Source: Triops longicaudatus (lineage: Eukaryota > Arthropoda > Branchiopoda > Notostraca > Triopsidae). Taken from it: 64,000 bases of DNA. The notes below the pieces were generated by a model. The model was not told where the DNA came from. It saw only the letters and a program-made list of their open reading frames with translations, and did no database searches. The stretch lies in the NCBI GenBank assembly GCA_022885665.1, contig JAGQDJ010000129.1:62001-126000 (forward strand), written 5' to 3'. Below are positions 1 to 13,700 of the stretch, piece after piece. Made by a program: the position numbers and the translations under genes. Position 1 is the first letter of the stretch. Each line of letters starts with the position of its first letter.

Positions 1-3000
1 TAGAGATACTTCTTTTTTCCTGTCTCATCCAACATTTTTTTAAAGTGTTCCCAGACATCGCGACGTCGACACATCTGATTTCTGTCTGTTAATGCTTGAG
101 GTGCTTAAGGTATGCTTAGATTAAAATCTTAACACCAACTGAAGAAATATGTTGTCATCCTTTTCATATCCTGTTCACAGCTTTTATCCCTGTTGAGGTC
201 AAAATTTGAAGACATGGGCCTAAATGGAGTTGTGCCATCACTATTACCACTAGTGGCACCACTTCAGTTAATGTCCCTGGTTCGTGGTATCATCATCATC
301 CCTGGTCCTTCATAACATCTAATACCTCAAAAGCTGTGCAAATGAGAAGAAAACTTTTTTGTTTCGAATTTAGAGTAGCTGTTCTTCTCCAAAGCAATTG
401 GCATCTTTACTTGGTATGCAGAAAATATTTACATATTTATAGTGACATATTTCGTAAACTACAGGAACCAGTATTTTTCGGTTTTAAAGTTGTATAAATA
501 ATTGGATTATATGCTACCTTGTACTTAAGTCCCTAACCATTTATGGAAGTTTCACGCAAATTCAGGAGTTGTGCTAGAACCACCCCCGTACTCATGGGAT
601 TATAGGGGTTTAAGCATCCCCACCCCCGAAATGTTGACTTCATAATGGTAAGCATAGGCGACCACAAAGTGTTAAAAAAAATATAAGAACACCCCCCGAA
701 CCAAAGTCCTTTTTCAATCTCACATGTCATCCAAAAATTGGTTGATGATGTAAGTATGTCAGTTTCATTGTGTTAAATGCAATTTAAAATTGTCACAAAA
801 AAGCGAGAGATTCTTAAAGAAGTGCAGATCATGTCGGGCGAGACACTGGTGCACGTGATGGCAGATCGTCAGAATAACAGCGGAACTTGATTTCGTCTTG
901 GAATCATGAATTTCTTTCTCGTTTCGCTTGTGACACGTATGATGACAAAAATCTCGAGGAAATTGTTTCCCAGCGAGAAACATTAAGGCTTACCTTATGA
1001 CGAGAAGTAAGGAGACACGTTGACGACACCCTCATTCACTGAGCAGTGCCAGGTGCAAAGTGAGCGCAGTTTATAATTACAAAGCCTTATCAGTTGGGGA
1101 GAGATGCTAAGTGTTGAATTTACGAATAGAAATAGATTTATTTTTCTTTTTAATGTTGAAAGAATATACACAGGGCAAAAGGGTACAGACAGATGAGTGT
1201 AGGCGTCAAAAAATGCCGTGAGACTATAAAAGCCAGCTGTCGTCTCTTTCACTATGGCATTTACAAAGCAACAAAACAAGGGGGTGTAAACAACAATTAA
1301 CGAACGTGCGTCTTCACGGACAGCCAAACTAGAAGCATTTTTTCTTAATTTTCTCTCTAGCTTTTCTGATATCCGGGTCAAGTATGCTCCTTAAGCTCCT
1401 TACCAAATACTTTGGGAGGGAAGAGTGAGAGAGAGACAGCAATGTTATCTATGCAGAAGACGTAAGAGCAGAACTGATAAACAGACGGATCTTTTATTTG
1501 ACCCAAAGTTAATTGGGAAATGAAGTTTTTCAGACTGGCGAGTGTCCAGCTTGCTTGCGTTTTGGCTGAGTTCATCCATGCAAGCATCCAGGAGACTAAA
1601 CAACCTCAGGAACGATGGACGTAGACATGCACACACAGCACAGCACCATAATGCGAATGTGCGCATTTTATAAGCCAACAGGTAGCCCGCAACATCCAAA
1701 CGTGCACACTCACAAAATAACGGCCTTTTTCTGGGAAACGAAGAACCTTGTGTTGTTATTACAGCTTCATCCTCCCAACCAAGCCAAGGAATATAAATCT
1801 CTTAGACCAACGCTTCCACCACTCTAGAAGGAAATAAGAAAAAGAAGTCAGAGTACATCAATATTGCTTAACGTTATTGTAGCTACATTGTGTTTTAATG
1901 TGACAGGATTAGCGTCTCGCCTTATTCGTGTCAGAACATTGCTTTGTAACTTTACAGAGCTTGTGTTCCCATGCTAAGGGGCAAGAAACATACAACGATG
2001 AACAGTTGACGAACGGGTTCGCTGGCCATTTCTCAAGTAACTGACGCAGTGCCATTCCAGCAATGTTGGTAACACCTGTGCTTAGCAGAGAAAGGGTCGA
2101 GATATTCGTGAAAGATAGAAAAGCTGCCTGGTTTACCTGTTTCCTTAGTGGGAGGAGAGGGAAGCATCCTTTTCTTCCTTAGTACCATGACTAGGTTAGC
2201 CCCAAATGGCTCAGGTGTCGTAAACTTACATCACACATGCGAACACCTGTGAGGGAGTCTGGCAATTTTATACTTGGTAAGGGTTAGACAATAGCGAGGT
2301 TCGATATCTGCACCTACAAATCCCACATAAATGCCGAGGAACTTATCAGTAACTGGTCGTAAAATGCAACTTGGAAGATGTTAGCCATGTCAGTCAACAC
2401 ACCGCTAGGGGCGCCACGTAATTGGCCTGCCAAGATTTCTGATATGTTTTGCTTGGCAATATTGACTTGCGTTCAAGAATCTCTACTTAAATTTACACTT
2501 GAAAATTAAAACAACAAAAACACACATTTTTGCGTATTGCTCTATTTCACTTGGAAATTTAAGGAGCCTGAAAAAGGAAGTTAAACTTATTAGAAAGATT
2601 GTTTCGATATGTGTAGAATGACACGTGTTCAGGGAAAATTCTCTACCTTTCATGGCACATGCATGAACAATAATGCCCCTAGAGGCTAACTTTTGTGGTG
2701 TACCCATTGAGCCTCCGATGCAGCAGCCTTAACAAACAAGTTGAGTCCTAGATTCAGCAAAGGAGATCGAAAATTGTAAAACTAGTTCCGAGAAATAATG
2801 CTGCCTTGACACTTATTGATTGGACACTTAAGAATTCTCTTATTTTTTCGCTGTTGTCGTAGCTTTTATTAGCACTTTTTCGTCTTAAAATGGCACATGC
2901 CATTTGAGTTACGGCGAACTGACACGCTTCGAGAGCTTTTTGGCCCGAGTCTGGCCAATGTCATTGTCCTATACAAATAAAAGCTTTTGTTAAGTTATGA

Positions 3001-5434
3001 AAACAACTTCTTAGACAAAAACGAGTGTGGTGGCATAAAAGAGCGTTTTGATTACAATTTGTTTATTTGCTGTTCTCCCTCCCGTGCTATTCCAAAAGTT
3101 CTTTAACTTCTATAACCTAAGGACCACAGCGTTTTTATTCATTACACTGTTGGCAAGTACCAATTGTGTAGACAGAGTCAGAAAAATGTCCATAACGCAA
3201 AGTTCCAAGTGGCATTTCTGGCAGAAACAATTGCACCTTCTGTCTTTTCTTATCGACTATTAAAAACATCCGAAGTTCGAAAACGAGGTTAGAGCGGCTA
3301 TTCTCGGGACTCGCGTGGTTCTCCTGTTGTCTTTCGAAAACCGAGCAAAGCATTGACTTTTGGGTGGGGGTTTTTCGAGACCATTGCCAAAGCTGCTTTT
3401 TTTTTCGTACCCGAAAGCATGGCACGCAGTCTTCTATACTTGAGATCCTGCAGCTGCAGTTGCCGCTTGCTAAGAAAGACTTAAGCAAAAGCAAGAACGA
3501 TGCTGGGCTGGGACTTTTCACGCAGACGATGACCTCTTTGCGGGGCTTGCGGGCTGAACGCCATACTATACACACTCATGCCGCATCGTATACACACACA
3601 TATATTACACACATGGGAAGTTTGTTGCAAAGCCACACCTTAAACACTGTGAAAGCTTTCAATCTGGCAACAAAAAGAGCTCGCCAAGAAAGCGTGCTTT
3701 TGTAGCGCAAAGAACGTTCACTCACAAGCCTTAAATCAAGAAAGAAACAATTTCGTAACTTACGGTAAAAACATCTTTTTTTTTTTTCGCGGCCATTTCC
3801 CTCACGCAAATATGCAGATATGTGAGTACAGTTGTGTAAGTTCCATGATACGCCCGAGGAAATCTTGAAATGATTTGAAATTTAAGAAATACTTTAAAAT
3901 TGAAAGAGCAGTCTGAAAACAAGAGCATACCTGTATACAAAAATAATTATCTTTTTTTTTACGAAAATAAGAGACGACGAATAAGCCATGCAAGAAAAGC
4001 AGCTCTTTATTTTTTTATTGGCATTATATGAGTAGAGAGCAAACATAATACAGAAACAAAATATACAAACATTTTTCCCTTTGCTGTTACTGTCCTTGTG
4101 TGGCAACCAGATGAAAGTAGCAAAACTGAATGAAAAAGAGGAGAGCCAGAACGACGACAGTCGTAAACGTATTTATATATAAATCTATACGGGAATAGAG
4201 GCAGACGAGCTGCACCGTAGTTAACCCATATGTGAGGGCATGAATTTTAACGAAAACGTACTGTTGTTAATCGTTGTGGCCATAATTAGGTGTCAACTAA
4301 ACCATGTTGCACTGCCAGGGCAAAACAGTATATGACCGTTGGCATATTTTCGAACTAAATTTATTAGTTATCCACAAATGAGATCACACCATAACACCTG
4401 CTACTAGCAAGTTGTTGAAAAAAGATACACGTAACTTTACTTTCTACTATAAGAATCTGAATCTGGTTAGTTAAAGAGTTCTAGTAGCTAATATTGTAAT
4501 TCCTTGTCAAATACTCGGGAAAGCAAGGCCTAATGGCTCTGTTTGCTTTGTCATCCATAATTGGTTCTGTATTTTGCTGCCTTGGGCATATGTGGCACGC
4601 GAAAAAAAGAAGAAAACTAATAAATGCTTTTAAAATCATTGAGAGTGATTTCACAAGCCCCCGTACGTTTTGTTTATTTTGTGCAGTGTTACAAAAAGAT
4701 GCTAGAAAGAAGAAAGAGAAGTTACATTTTCCATGTTAGTAAGTAGGTGATCGCTATGACTTTTTACCGACTTGTGAAGCGTAAATTACTTTTATGAAAG
4801 CAGTGTTTCCATAAGTTAGGTTCGTACGAAGTTGTTTAACTATAAAGGCTTCGTTGCCCAACTTTTTGGTTGCCAAACTAACGACGTGATGCTTACGCGA
4901 AAATGGCTGATTTAGCTAACGTAGCTTGTTCCACGTCAGCAGTCAGTGGACCACGTGAAGGTGCGTGAAATACGGTCTACATCAGATAATTTCCTTTCGC
5001 CTTGGTTAAGTAGATGGCAAAATGTGGAGCCTAGACCAACGAAACTTGATCGCTCGTGTCTGCCAGCCAAAGGTTGCTTCCAACCCATCTCCTGCAGCTG
5101 ATGTATGTTTATAGATGAGTGTATCTATCCGTGCGTGTAGACACGAGGTACGGAATTATTGGGAGGCGTGCATATGCTACAAATGCGCTCTCACATTTTT
5201 CCGTTTCTAGGTATAGAAACCTGAAGTCTCGTGCCGAGAACAGACGAGAGATTTTCCTTCTTAACCGCATTCGCTAAATTGGCAAAAAATGAAGTTACTT
5301 TATTGCAAACTTTATCCTTTCCATAACAGGAAAATAATGCTTAACCAAAATGTAATAAGATATTAAGGACGCAGAATATTTCATGTTCTCTTATGACTAG
5401 AATGTATGTCTCTCTTTACCGGGTAGGTGCCATT
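1..5434. other. Gene-free AT-rich sequence
   Basis: No exon with recognisable homology and paired splice sites was found on either strand. Open frames here (for example about 995-1381 and 3135-3575 on the minus strand) are short, have no family motif and look like chance frames. Short C-rich and G-rich patches near 590-700 resemble mobile-element sequence, but no terminal repeats could be paired. The stretch could hold upstream untranslated exons or regulatory DNA of cv-2, which cannot be judged from sequence alone. Confidence 0.5.
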
Positions 5435-5790
5435 CAGTGTTCCGGATCTTCTTAAAAAAAGGTCCGATCATTTGATCGGATCGGATCGAATTTTCTTGTG
5501 GAAAATCCCGATCCAATCAGACTTGGGTGGAAAATCAATTTATTGGCTACTTTGATTAAAAGCTGCAACAGTTATTAAATATATCCACTGGTTTTTAAAA
5601 TGACATATTATTTCTTTATATCAATATATATAGTTTATATAGATATAAGGGTTTGGATAGATTAATTGTACCGATAAAATTTTGCGATTTAACTGAAATG
5701 ATAGGATCCTTGCTCGGATCGGATCGACAGAAATGGATCAATGATCCAAAAGGATCGTAATCGGCCGAAAAAGCAAGATCCGGAACACTG
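5435..5790. mobile_element. Non-autonomous hAT-like element, 356 bp
   Basis: The left end starts CAGTGTTCCGGATCTT and the right end is its perfect 16-bp inverted copy (AAGATCCGGAACACTG). Terminal CAG and this size fit a miniature hAT-type DNA transposon. The flanking 8-mers (gtgccatt on the left, gtgacgct on the right) agree at 5 of 8 bases, so the target duplication has probably decayed. The interior is AT-rich and carries many GATC and GGATC motifs near both ends. There is no transposase frame. Confidence 0.75.
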
Positions 5791-6967
5791 GTGACGCTAC
5801 ATGTATTTCATGCCGTCTAGCTAAAAAAAAGGTTAGTATGGACAAGACGTGATCCATTTGAAAGCAAATGAAATTTGAAATACCTATGAAATTACAAGTG
5901 TAGATTACATGTATTAAATTACAAACCGTTCAAAAATAATAATTATTTAACTACAAAAGGTTTTGGAAATGGAAAAAATTGGAAACGTACTGATTACGAC
6001 AAATTTCACATAGGCAAAGTTTCGTCGAAAAAAGAGCCAAGTTTACGTGAGAAAAAAAAATTGTGGATCTTTTTACAAGAAACGAGTTTTTTGTTGTCAC
6101 GATTACGTTAAGTACATGAAAATTGTTTCAAAATGGATCTTGTGTACAGCGTAAACCATAAAATACCTACCTGAAAGCTCAGCCACAAGGATTCAAATGT
6201 AAACTTATAAGAAGTATGGAAAGTCAAAGGTGGCGCTTCTGTATGGTTTGGACTGAAGCATTCTTGACCGCAAGCTTGTGTATTTGCTCTTCGATGGCTT
6301 ATTCTGTGAGTACATGCATAAGTTTAGTCCATAGCGGACTAATCATATTACATTGCATTTACATTGTACGTGTATTTACATCTTACCTGTTTGTTTTTAT
6401 ATATGCTTTACAACTCTACAGTGTACTTTTCTTGAAAAGCCTAACTGTCAGCTTTCTTATGGCAAAACGCATGGCCATTTTGTCTCGCCCCTTGGTCCAT
6501 AGTATGTATCCGGCATCGCGTTTTGTACAACAGGAAAAGCTTCTTATTTTCATGGCCGTTTGGTCTTATTTTTCGTCTTCTTGAAGCGTACTATACTTCG
6601 CTTGATAGCCAGAACATTACTCCGTCTGAAGTGTGTAATTTTGGGCTAGAGTGTTTCTGCGCATGACGGGAAAAATAAAGAAACAGAAAAGTGTCCATAT
6701 TGTTCTATCCCTCTTTTAGTTAGGGAAGCCGCAGCATAGTGTTATGTTAAGGTGAAAAAATTTTGAAGTTTTAGATTGTATTTGCATTCCGTTTTGTTTT
6801 TCGTTCAAAGAGAAAATTTCAATCTTCGACACACACCAGATTCTACATGAAGCGTAATAATAGAACTACGTAAAACACTTCTTCACGTTAAGGCAATTTA
6901 CCTACTACTACTGCGCTTTTTCCGTTGTCCTTTACAAAATAGCGGTGTTCAGTCCTCTGTGTCATGC
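5791..6967. other. Gene-free sequence upstream of the candidate cv-2 first exon
   Basis: AT-rich DNA with no supported exon. A 122-codon hydrophobic frame at 6216-6584 has no recognisable domain and looks like a chance frame in T-rich sequence. If the candidate exon at 6968 is real, this segment contains its promoter and 5' untranslated region, but I see no convincing TATA or initiator signal. Confidence 0.4.
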
Positions 6968-7058
6968 ATGATGCAGCATTTAAGATGGCGAAAAACACTC
7001 CTGCGATTGACGATTAACTTCTTTTTATGCATGCTAAGTTACAATGTGTCGAAAGTAG
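6968..7058 (+). CDS. Candidate first coding exon of cv-2/BMPER (signal peptide)
   Basis: From an ATG, 30 codons are followed by one extra base and a GT donor (g|gtaacg). The predicted peptide has a basic N-terminal part (residues 1-13, including RWRK) and a hydrophobic core (about 14-23, INFFLCML), as expected for a secretory signal. It ends in phase 1, which is exactly what the first certain cv-2 exon at 10786 needs. Joined, the whole frame closes to 720 codons including stop. The support is phase match and signal-peptide character only; there is no sequence homology to confirm it, and another exon further upstream could serve instead. A second ATG follows directly after the first. Confidence 0.4.
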
Positions 7059-10000
7059 GTAACGATTATTATCTGCCGGTGTTTCTGAAAGTGACGTCAT
7101 CTCTGTCACCACACGTGAACCCCCCCTGGTGCACTTTGGCAGAAACGACAGAAAGCAACGGCACATTGACTGACATGTTTGATATTCATCCAAGAAATAT
7201 CAGTGAAATTGTGAAATTGAGCAACGGGCATTTTCTTACTTGATGACCGAATTAGGTTTGTGCCTGTTGTCGGACCAACGCGCAATTATCATCTACGAAA
7301 AAAAGTCTCATAAAAAGAAATTGCATCTTCCAAAGTAGGAAAAACTTGTGAAAATTCAAAGAAACGAAATGTTGGAGACTTTGAAGAATACTTTCGATGT
7401 AAGAACGTGTATGGTTTACATGTGACTAATAGAAACTCTGAATGGAAATGATCGAAGTTCATCGGCGTGTCTCTTGAGTACACAAGCGGAGGAAAAAGAG
7501 GTCCTGGGGGCCCTTTTCCCCGCAAGATGAATCCCGAATGAGTGATGAGCAAGCAGGTGGCGGGAAGAATGCGGCGAGTCACGTGGGAAGAGCTCTTTTT
7601 GGCGTGCTAGCGTTTTTAAGGGATTCATATAGACAGATCACTTTTTGTTCCCTCTTTAGTATTTTTGTTAACATCAATTTGAAAGCTCTGAAGCTGCCAA
7701 AAACCCTAATATTCTATAAGGCCTTTCACCCCGCAAGGCCCATTACCCACCACGTAGCCAAGCAATCAAGTTTTTTCGGGAGTTAGGAGAGCGACCACGG
7801 TGACGCAGCAAGAAGACGGTGAGCCAAGGGAATGGGTTTAACTTCTTCATTATTCTAGAGCAGTTTAAATGTGTTGTGATGGAATAAGCTTACGAACGCC
7901 CGCTCGTAAAAGGTTGCATCTCCATCCCAGAACTGTCTTAACCGAGTTAGTACCAGCATCCCTTAAACCTTAAAGGAGCTTAGAAGAGTACTTTTGGCTC
8001 AATCCGTAGAAAACCTTTAAGAGAGAGCTAACATTTTTCGTGTGGCCTACGAATGACAGATTACACGAACTGCAGCTAAAATAAAAAAAAAAAAATTAAA
8101 AAAGGAATACACAAGGCGCGGTCTTGACATAAGAAAAGACACCGCCATTCGATGAGGGACACACCAAATTGAGTATAAGTTTTGACAAGGGAGTTAAGCA
8201 GGCGGTTATCTAAAGATAGGTGAAGGGCATTGTCTGAGATTTGCTTGTTGCTTTTTCGTTTCCGTCACGAAATGGAGGCCTGCGCTGATCTCTTAACGAT
8301 CCTAACCGGGTGGTCCCACAAATCACCTACCCAGTCAGAGAACGATAGGGGGATAGAGGTACTGGACTCCCGTAAAGATAATTTTTGTCCGGCAGGACAA
8401 CCCATAGCCAGCATGGTGCACCGTTCTACCCTCTAATCCTCCGTGGCAAGCTGATGGAAGCCGGAGGAACTTTATCGGGATCTATTTTATGAAGAAAATA
8501 CACTAACAAGGCTTGTCAAAGTTCTCTAATATTACGAGTAAACACGTGGACCATGATTAATGTGGCTGAGATTGAGTTCGAGGGCAGTATTGGGGCTTCC
8601 CAGCCTTGCAGTGGTAAAACGGTTTAAAATGGTCCAAGACTTAAAGAGATACCAAATTAGTTGGAAATTGGCTGTGAGAAGTTGGTTCCCACAAAGTTTC
8701 ACCGTGTTAGCTTTTACCAAGTCGGAGATTGTTCTTCGCTAGATGAAAACCTCGTCAAAGGGTTCCGCTCTTAAGGGATTGCGAGGGTTCTCTTCCCTCC
8801 AACAAGAAAGGGTGTTCCGGTTCCGTCAAACCAACTGGTTTCCATCAAGTGTTTAAGGAAATTAATTCTCCCCAAGAGGGAGGAAAAGTAAACAATCTTT
8901 GGAATTTGTGGGTTGAACCGCTTCGAATTGGTGCAGCAGCACAATGTTAAAAGCATCATTGAGAGCGGAAGACAGCAGAACGATCACCCTTTATTGTGAT
9001 GAATTCTAACACGGTACGGAAAAAGTCTTAGACGGCACCATCATCAGCTACGGTTTTCGTATTTGATTTTCGGTTTCCAAACCGAGGGTGAAAGTATCCA
9101 AAAATATCCAAAATACGAGTTCAGTTCATAGCATCTTAGCTTAAGACCTCTATCCTATTTCCGAAACCACTCCTTCTCCATAAATGGCGTCATGTACTCA
9201 TAGCCACATATTTTGCGACGCAACCAATAGATGAAATCTACAACGAAATAAAATATTAATCAACATTTATTAAGTCATTGCATATACTGTAAAGTGCAGT
9301 AGACTAGCGGTTTGAGCATAAGCCATCAAGGAGCCAAAATATAACTTGGTGAAACGTAAATCCTGATAGAATCAGTGGAAAAACACAGAAGGTAACAAGT
9401 ATATCAAGCAAATTTTGTGTCGAGTACTCAACATGTCCGGGAAACTGGAGGACTAAGGCTGGCTTTAAGGAGGCAGATACAGGCACTGCATAAAGGAAGT
9501 CTGACATGTATTTACCTCATTATAGAAGCTGTGACCAATACTTAACCATGCAAATGAGTTTTTCTGAAAGTAAACTTCGTACTTCTCGGATCTTGCCTGA
9601 CAGGAAAGTGTCTCTCACGAGATGCACCAGTTCTCCTATTGCAGCAGTCTCCCTCTTGTCCAAACACGAATTGGCCGGTTACCATTTGAGCCGGACATGC
9701 TTATGTAGAAAAAGTTGACGTTAAGTTAATTTAAAGTGATATGATTTCGTTGTGACTGACGAGTTTAATTAAAGAAAACAGACAAATATTGTTTATTTCT
9801 TACCTCAACAATTAAATATCCAATAAATATTAATTTCCGATTATCAATTATTTTCCTCTGCCTGATATGTGGTCTGTTCCTAATCTTGATGAATAAAGGA
9901 GAACATATTTTAAATTAAAAGCGCAAGTGTTGCCTGCATTTGAAAGTATTCTAACCTGCATTACCTGTGATTCTCCACTCTCCAGTAATGTGCTGTGTGT

Positions 10001-10785
10001 ACTGTCCTGTACAGTTTAAAAAATGTTACGGGGATAACGCGCTCAAATGACACCTGGATATCTAGGCACCGTCGAGCCCGGGGCTGGGTTGGAAAGGCAG
10101 CGAAAGCCGAGGAGTGTTTTCAGCATTGCCTGGACTTGCCTGTGTGCACTATATCGCCCTTTTCCGGAAACAATTTTTTTTTTTACTGTAGACTACATTA
10201 TCCAAAAAATAATTTTGTTTTTTGTGTAAAAAGACAACTGAGCACGCTAACGATAATGAGGCATATGAAAGATTTACTCGAAAAGAAATTAATAATTGTG
10301 CGTCAGAATTAAATTTTCCAACAGCATCCTTCCTTCGAAAAATTCCATACTTTAAGATCCGGCCTGTGACATAAAGGATGTGAAAATCTTTTTCAGTAGA
10401 TATCCCGAAAGTGAGTGATACAACAAGGTAAAAAGGCTCGGTGAATATTTCCGAACACATGAAAAGGTTTCAGTAGATACCATAAGGGTTTGATGAGGCC
10501 TTATATGCGCAATGGCGTCGACATCCATAGTTTCCGATAAGATCGACTTCCGGTATTCAGGAAGGAAACAAAATTTATGTCGCTTTATGTTCCTGAAACC
10601 GGTTTAGGGACACGTTACAAAAAAGAAGTTGTGTCTTCTTAAACTTGTTGAGCACTTGAGAAAATCCTCCGGGACTAATAACTCCATTGAAACACTCATT
10701 TCATTTTCAAAAGCTTCAAAATTTATTTATGTTATGGAATTTTTGTAGCATTTTTTATTATCGATTTTATATTCTCGTGTTTTAG
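7059..10785 (+). other. Probable cv-2 intron 1 (if the upstream exon is right)
   Basis: About 3.7 kb of AT-rich sequence with no supported exon. It ends in a T-rich tract and the acceptor tttag at 10785. A moderately GC-rich patch lies around 8250-8450 but has no recognisable coding or terminal-repeat structure. No RNA gene was seen. Confidence 0.35.
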
Positions 10786-13700
10786 GCGGTGGCAGAGCTA
10801 CGCTGATTTCCACGCTGGAGAATTGTACCAACGAAGGCGAGGCGGTTTTTGTAGCGTTAGTCGTGGATAATCCATGCGTTTCCAATTGCAGGTGTAAGGT
10901 GAGTGTCTTCCTAAACACTCAATTTTCTTCTTCTGGACTCTGATGAGCCAACCCTTCCCCTGAGACAACCCTCAAAGAGAGAGAGAGAAAAAAAAAAGAT
11001 ACTCGCGTAATTTCCACGAAATTTCTCTGACGCTTGTGTGTGCTCAACTTGCCAGTTTCCGCCCTAACTAACAAGCCTAGCAATTTCGTGTTTCTGGGCT
11101 CTTAAGCCCTAGCGTGCCAAGTAACAAATCTTAGACATGGTCCTCCTGTATGGGCACGGTCAAAATTCCAGGTAGAAATCCTTTTCCTCTTTCCCCAGCT
11201 GCGAACACGAAGCGCATAGTTTAGTTGCGCATCTCCTGAAGACATTCTCTCTGTCTTCCGAAATTTAGTTAGGGAGCTTTAATGGCCCTAAAGGCTCCCA
11301 ACGTCCCATGAATCAATTTACCTGTTCTCTCGCTGGTTTTTCACATCAATTAAACCGTGTCATTCGCGATAAGAATCGTCGAAATTGTGCCGATACACAT
11401 CCATCCTATTAGTTGACAGACATGCATACTATTCTTTCTCTCAGGGTGCATTGGGGGAAAAGGAAGCGAGCAAGGTATAACCTGTTCGATTTCTCAACAC
11501 GATAAGCCCCCCGTTAGTACCGTCACTAAGAAAATGTCCTACCTTCGCGTATGTCACTTGTAAAAGCCATGTCAGGGATTTCCGAATATTGCAAGTACTC
11601 ACAAATTTACTCGCTCTTGGAACATGCATACCATACGTTCTTTTTGTGTTTCTTCTTTGTCATCCAGAAGATTTTAAAATAGAACGTTACAAGTTTCGGT
11701 CAGCAACACTTACTGGGCGTATTTCGGGGGCTTTGACAATGCTTTTAAGGCCTTTGCTACCTTTGGTCCTTGGCCCTTGTTCCTTTTTCTTCGTTTGATA
11801 ACCATCAGCTGTTTCACAGCGCGACAGCGTAAGACATGAATTACCTTTTTGCCAATTGGCCACGACAAGATACAACGACAGGACCACCATAGAGTACACT
11901 ACTCGTCAAAAAGATTGCTGGTGCTCAATACACAGCATTGCAGAGCAACAATGAATGTTCCATTGCTGACTATCTTTGGACATCCATCGTTATCAAAAGA
12001 TTACATGGCTTCACGAGCTCTTTGATGCCTGTTATTTTATGAATAAAAATTAATACTACCTTTGCGGTTTCAGAATCCAAGTATCCCAAGGATCATGCAG
12101 GAACTCCTCAGTTCACACTGGTAGGCTACAAGTATTCAGCAAAGAACCGTTTGCTCGAACTGAATTTTTTACGTCGATTATTTGTCAACTCAGTGGAAAA
12201 TTTCTAGTTGAATTGTTTTGTGGAATACGTTAACCTCACGCAATGTGCAGTAGAATTTCCAATGTTTTACTTTTTCGTTTGGTATATTTTCACTATCTAT
12301 TATAGTCCAAAAGTTTCATTCATTAGATGCGCAACTGGGCTGAAATTTGTACTTGCATGCAGCGAAGAGTTGTAGTAGTTGTAGTATAGTCTGAAGTATT
12401 AGGACTAGAAGTTCCTTATTTATTTACTTTTAACAGACTGAAAAAAGTTGAAAAATATTGAACTTTTGCTGCCATTGTCTCCCTTGCAGTCTGCACACCT
12501 TCTTTGCGGACCACAATTTCAGCGTTTCCTGGAATTCTCTGAAGATAGGTTTTGCAGAAAGATTCACATTTGCGAGGGGACGCTTACCATTCCTTCGATT
12601 TGCGCGTTAAGTAAAAAAAAATTTGCGTACAAAGTTACACCCTTCTAAGAACCCATTCGTACACCAGAACAGGAAGCATAGATGGACATTTAGTACCCTA
12701 GAAAACTTGCAGACGTTCATAATCTTGGTTGTATGGGCGGTTGAGTTGGAGGGTGTCCATTCTCTTAAGTGGTTCTAGGTTGTGCAGTAAGCAGAAAAGC
12801 GTCATTAAGTTGATGTTTGAAAGTATGCGGCTAGCTTTTAGTTTGCGTTTCCGGCTCAGCGTAGGCCTTCCTACTATTCTTTGCTCCTTTTTGCCGTCAC
12901 CATCCATTCGCATTCAAGAACAAGGACCATAGGCCACTTATCACCCCCGCACATGGCATAGCCATGATAAAGACTTGGGAGTCCTGGCGTGGCAGTCCCC
13001 ATTTTGGTTTTCCTAAGCAAATTGTTAGTTCTGCAACTTGAACCAGCTTCCTTTAACCGGGGTTGATAAACAGAACCAGCAGTTAGTATTGCTTGTCGCG
13101 GAAACCCCACCAACAGGAAAAGATCAACGCCTGGGAAAAAGGTGGTTTCTCCATTCTCCAACCCGAAAGTACACCAAGACTTTTTTTTCATACTTAACAG
13201 CATGAAGATGCGACATTTACCTTACTATTTCGGGTAAATTGCTAGCATGAGATGTTTCTAGAGCAATCGGTGAATCAGTGCTTGGTTGAATGAACTAAAA
13301 GGTTTACGTTAGCTTGAGGATCTTAAAAATGGAGTAAGCTGACATGTTCCGACATTTTCTCCTGAATTAGGTGGCTAATTATCTCCCTTTGGGACGAGTA
13401 TATGACATCGGATAGCTTCCAGCTATGCCGGCAAACCCGAAAGGGCAAAAAGAGCTGTATCATAATACGCAACTTTTGTCGGCTCCCCAACAATAGAGCT
13501 CTTGATGAGAACGGGCCTGACCCTGTCGTTCAGAGAGCCATGAAAACCACGCGCCTGCCATCATCGCTCTGAAGTTTGCCTACATGGAAGTCAAAATAGT
13601 CAAGTACGCCACTTGAAACCAGACCATATAGGGCAAAAGAAAAGGCAGCAGAGGTCTTCGCCGATGCACGCATAGCTGGATACAAGTGATTAAACGCAGT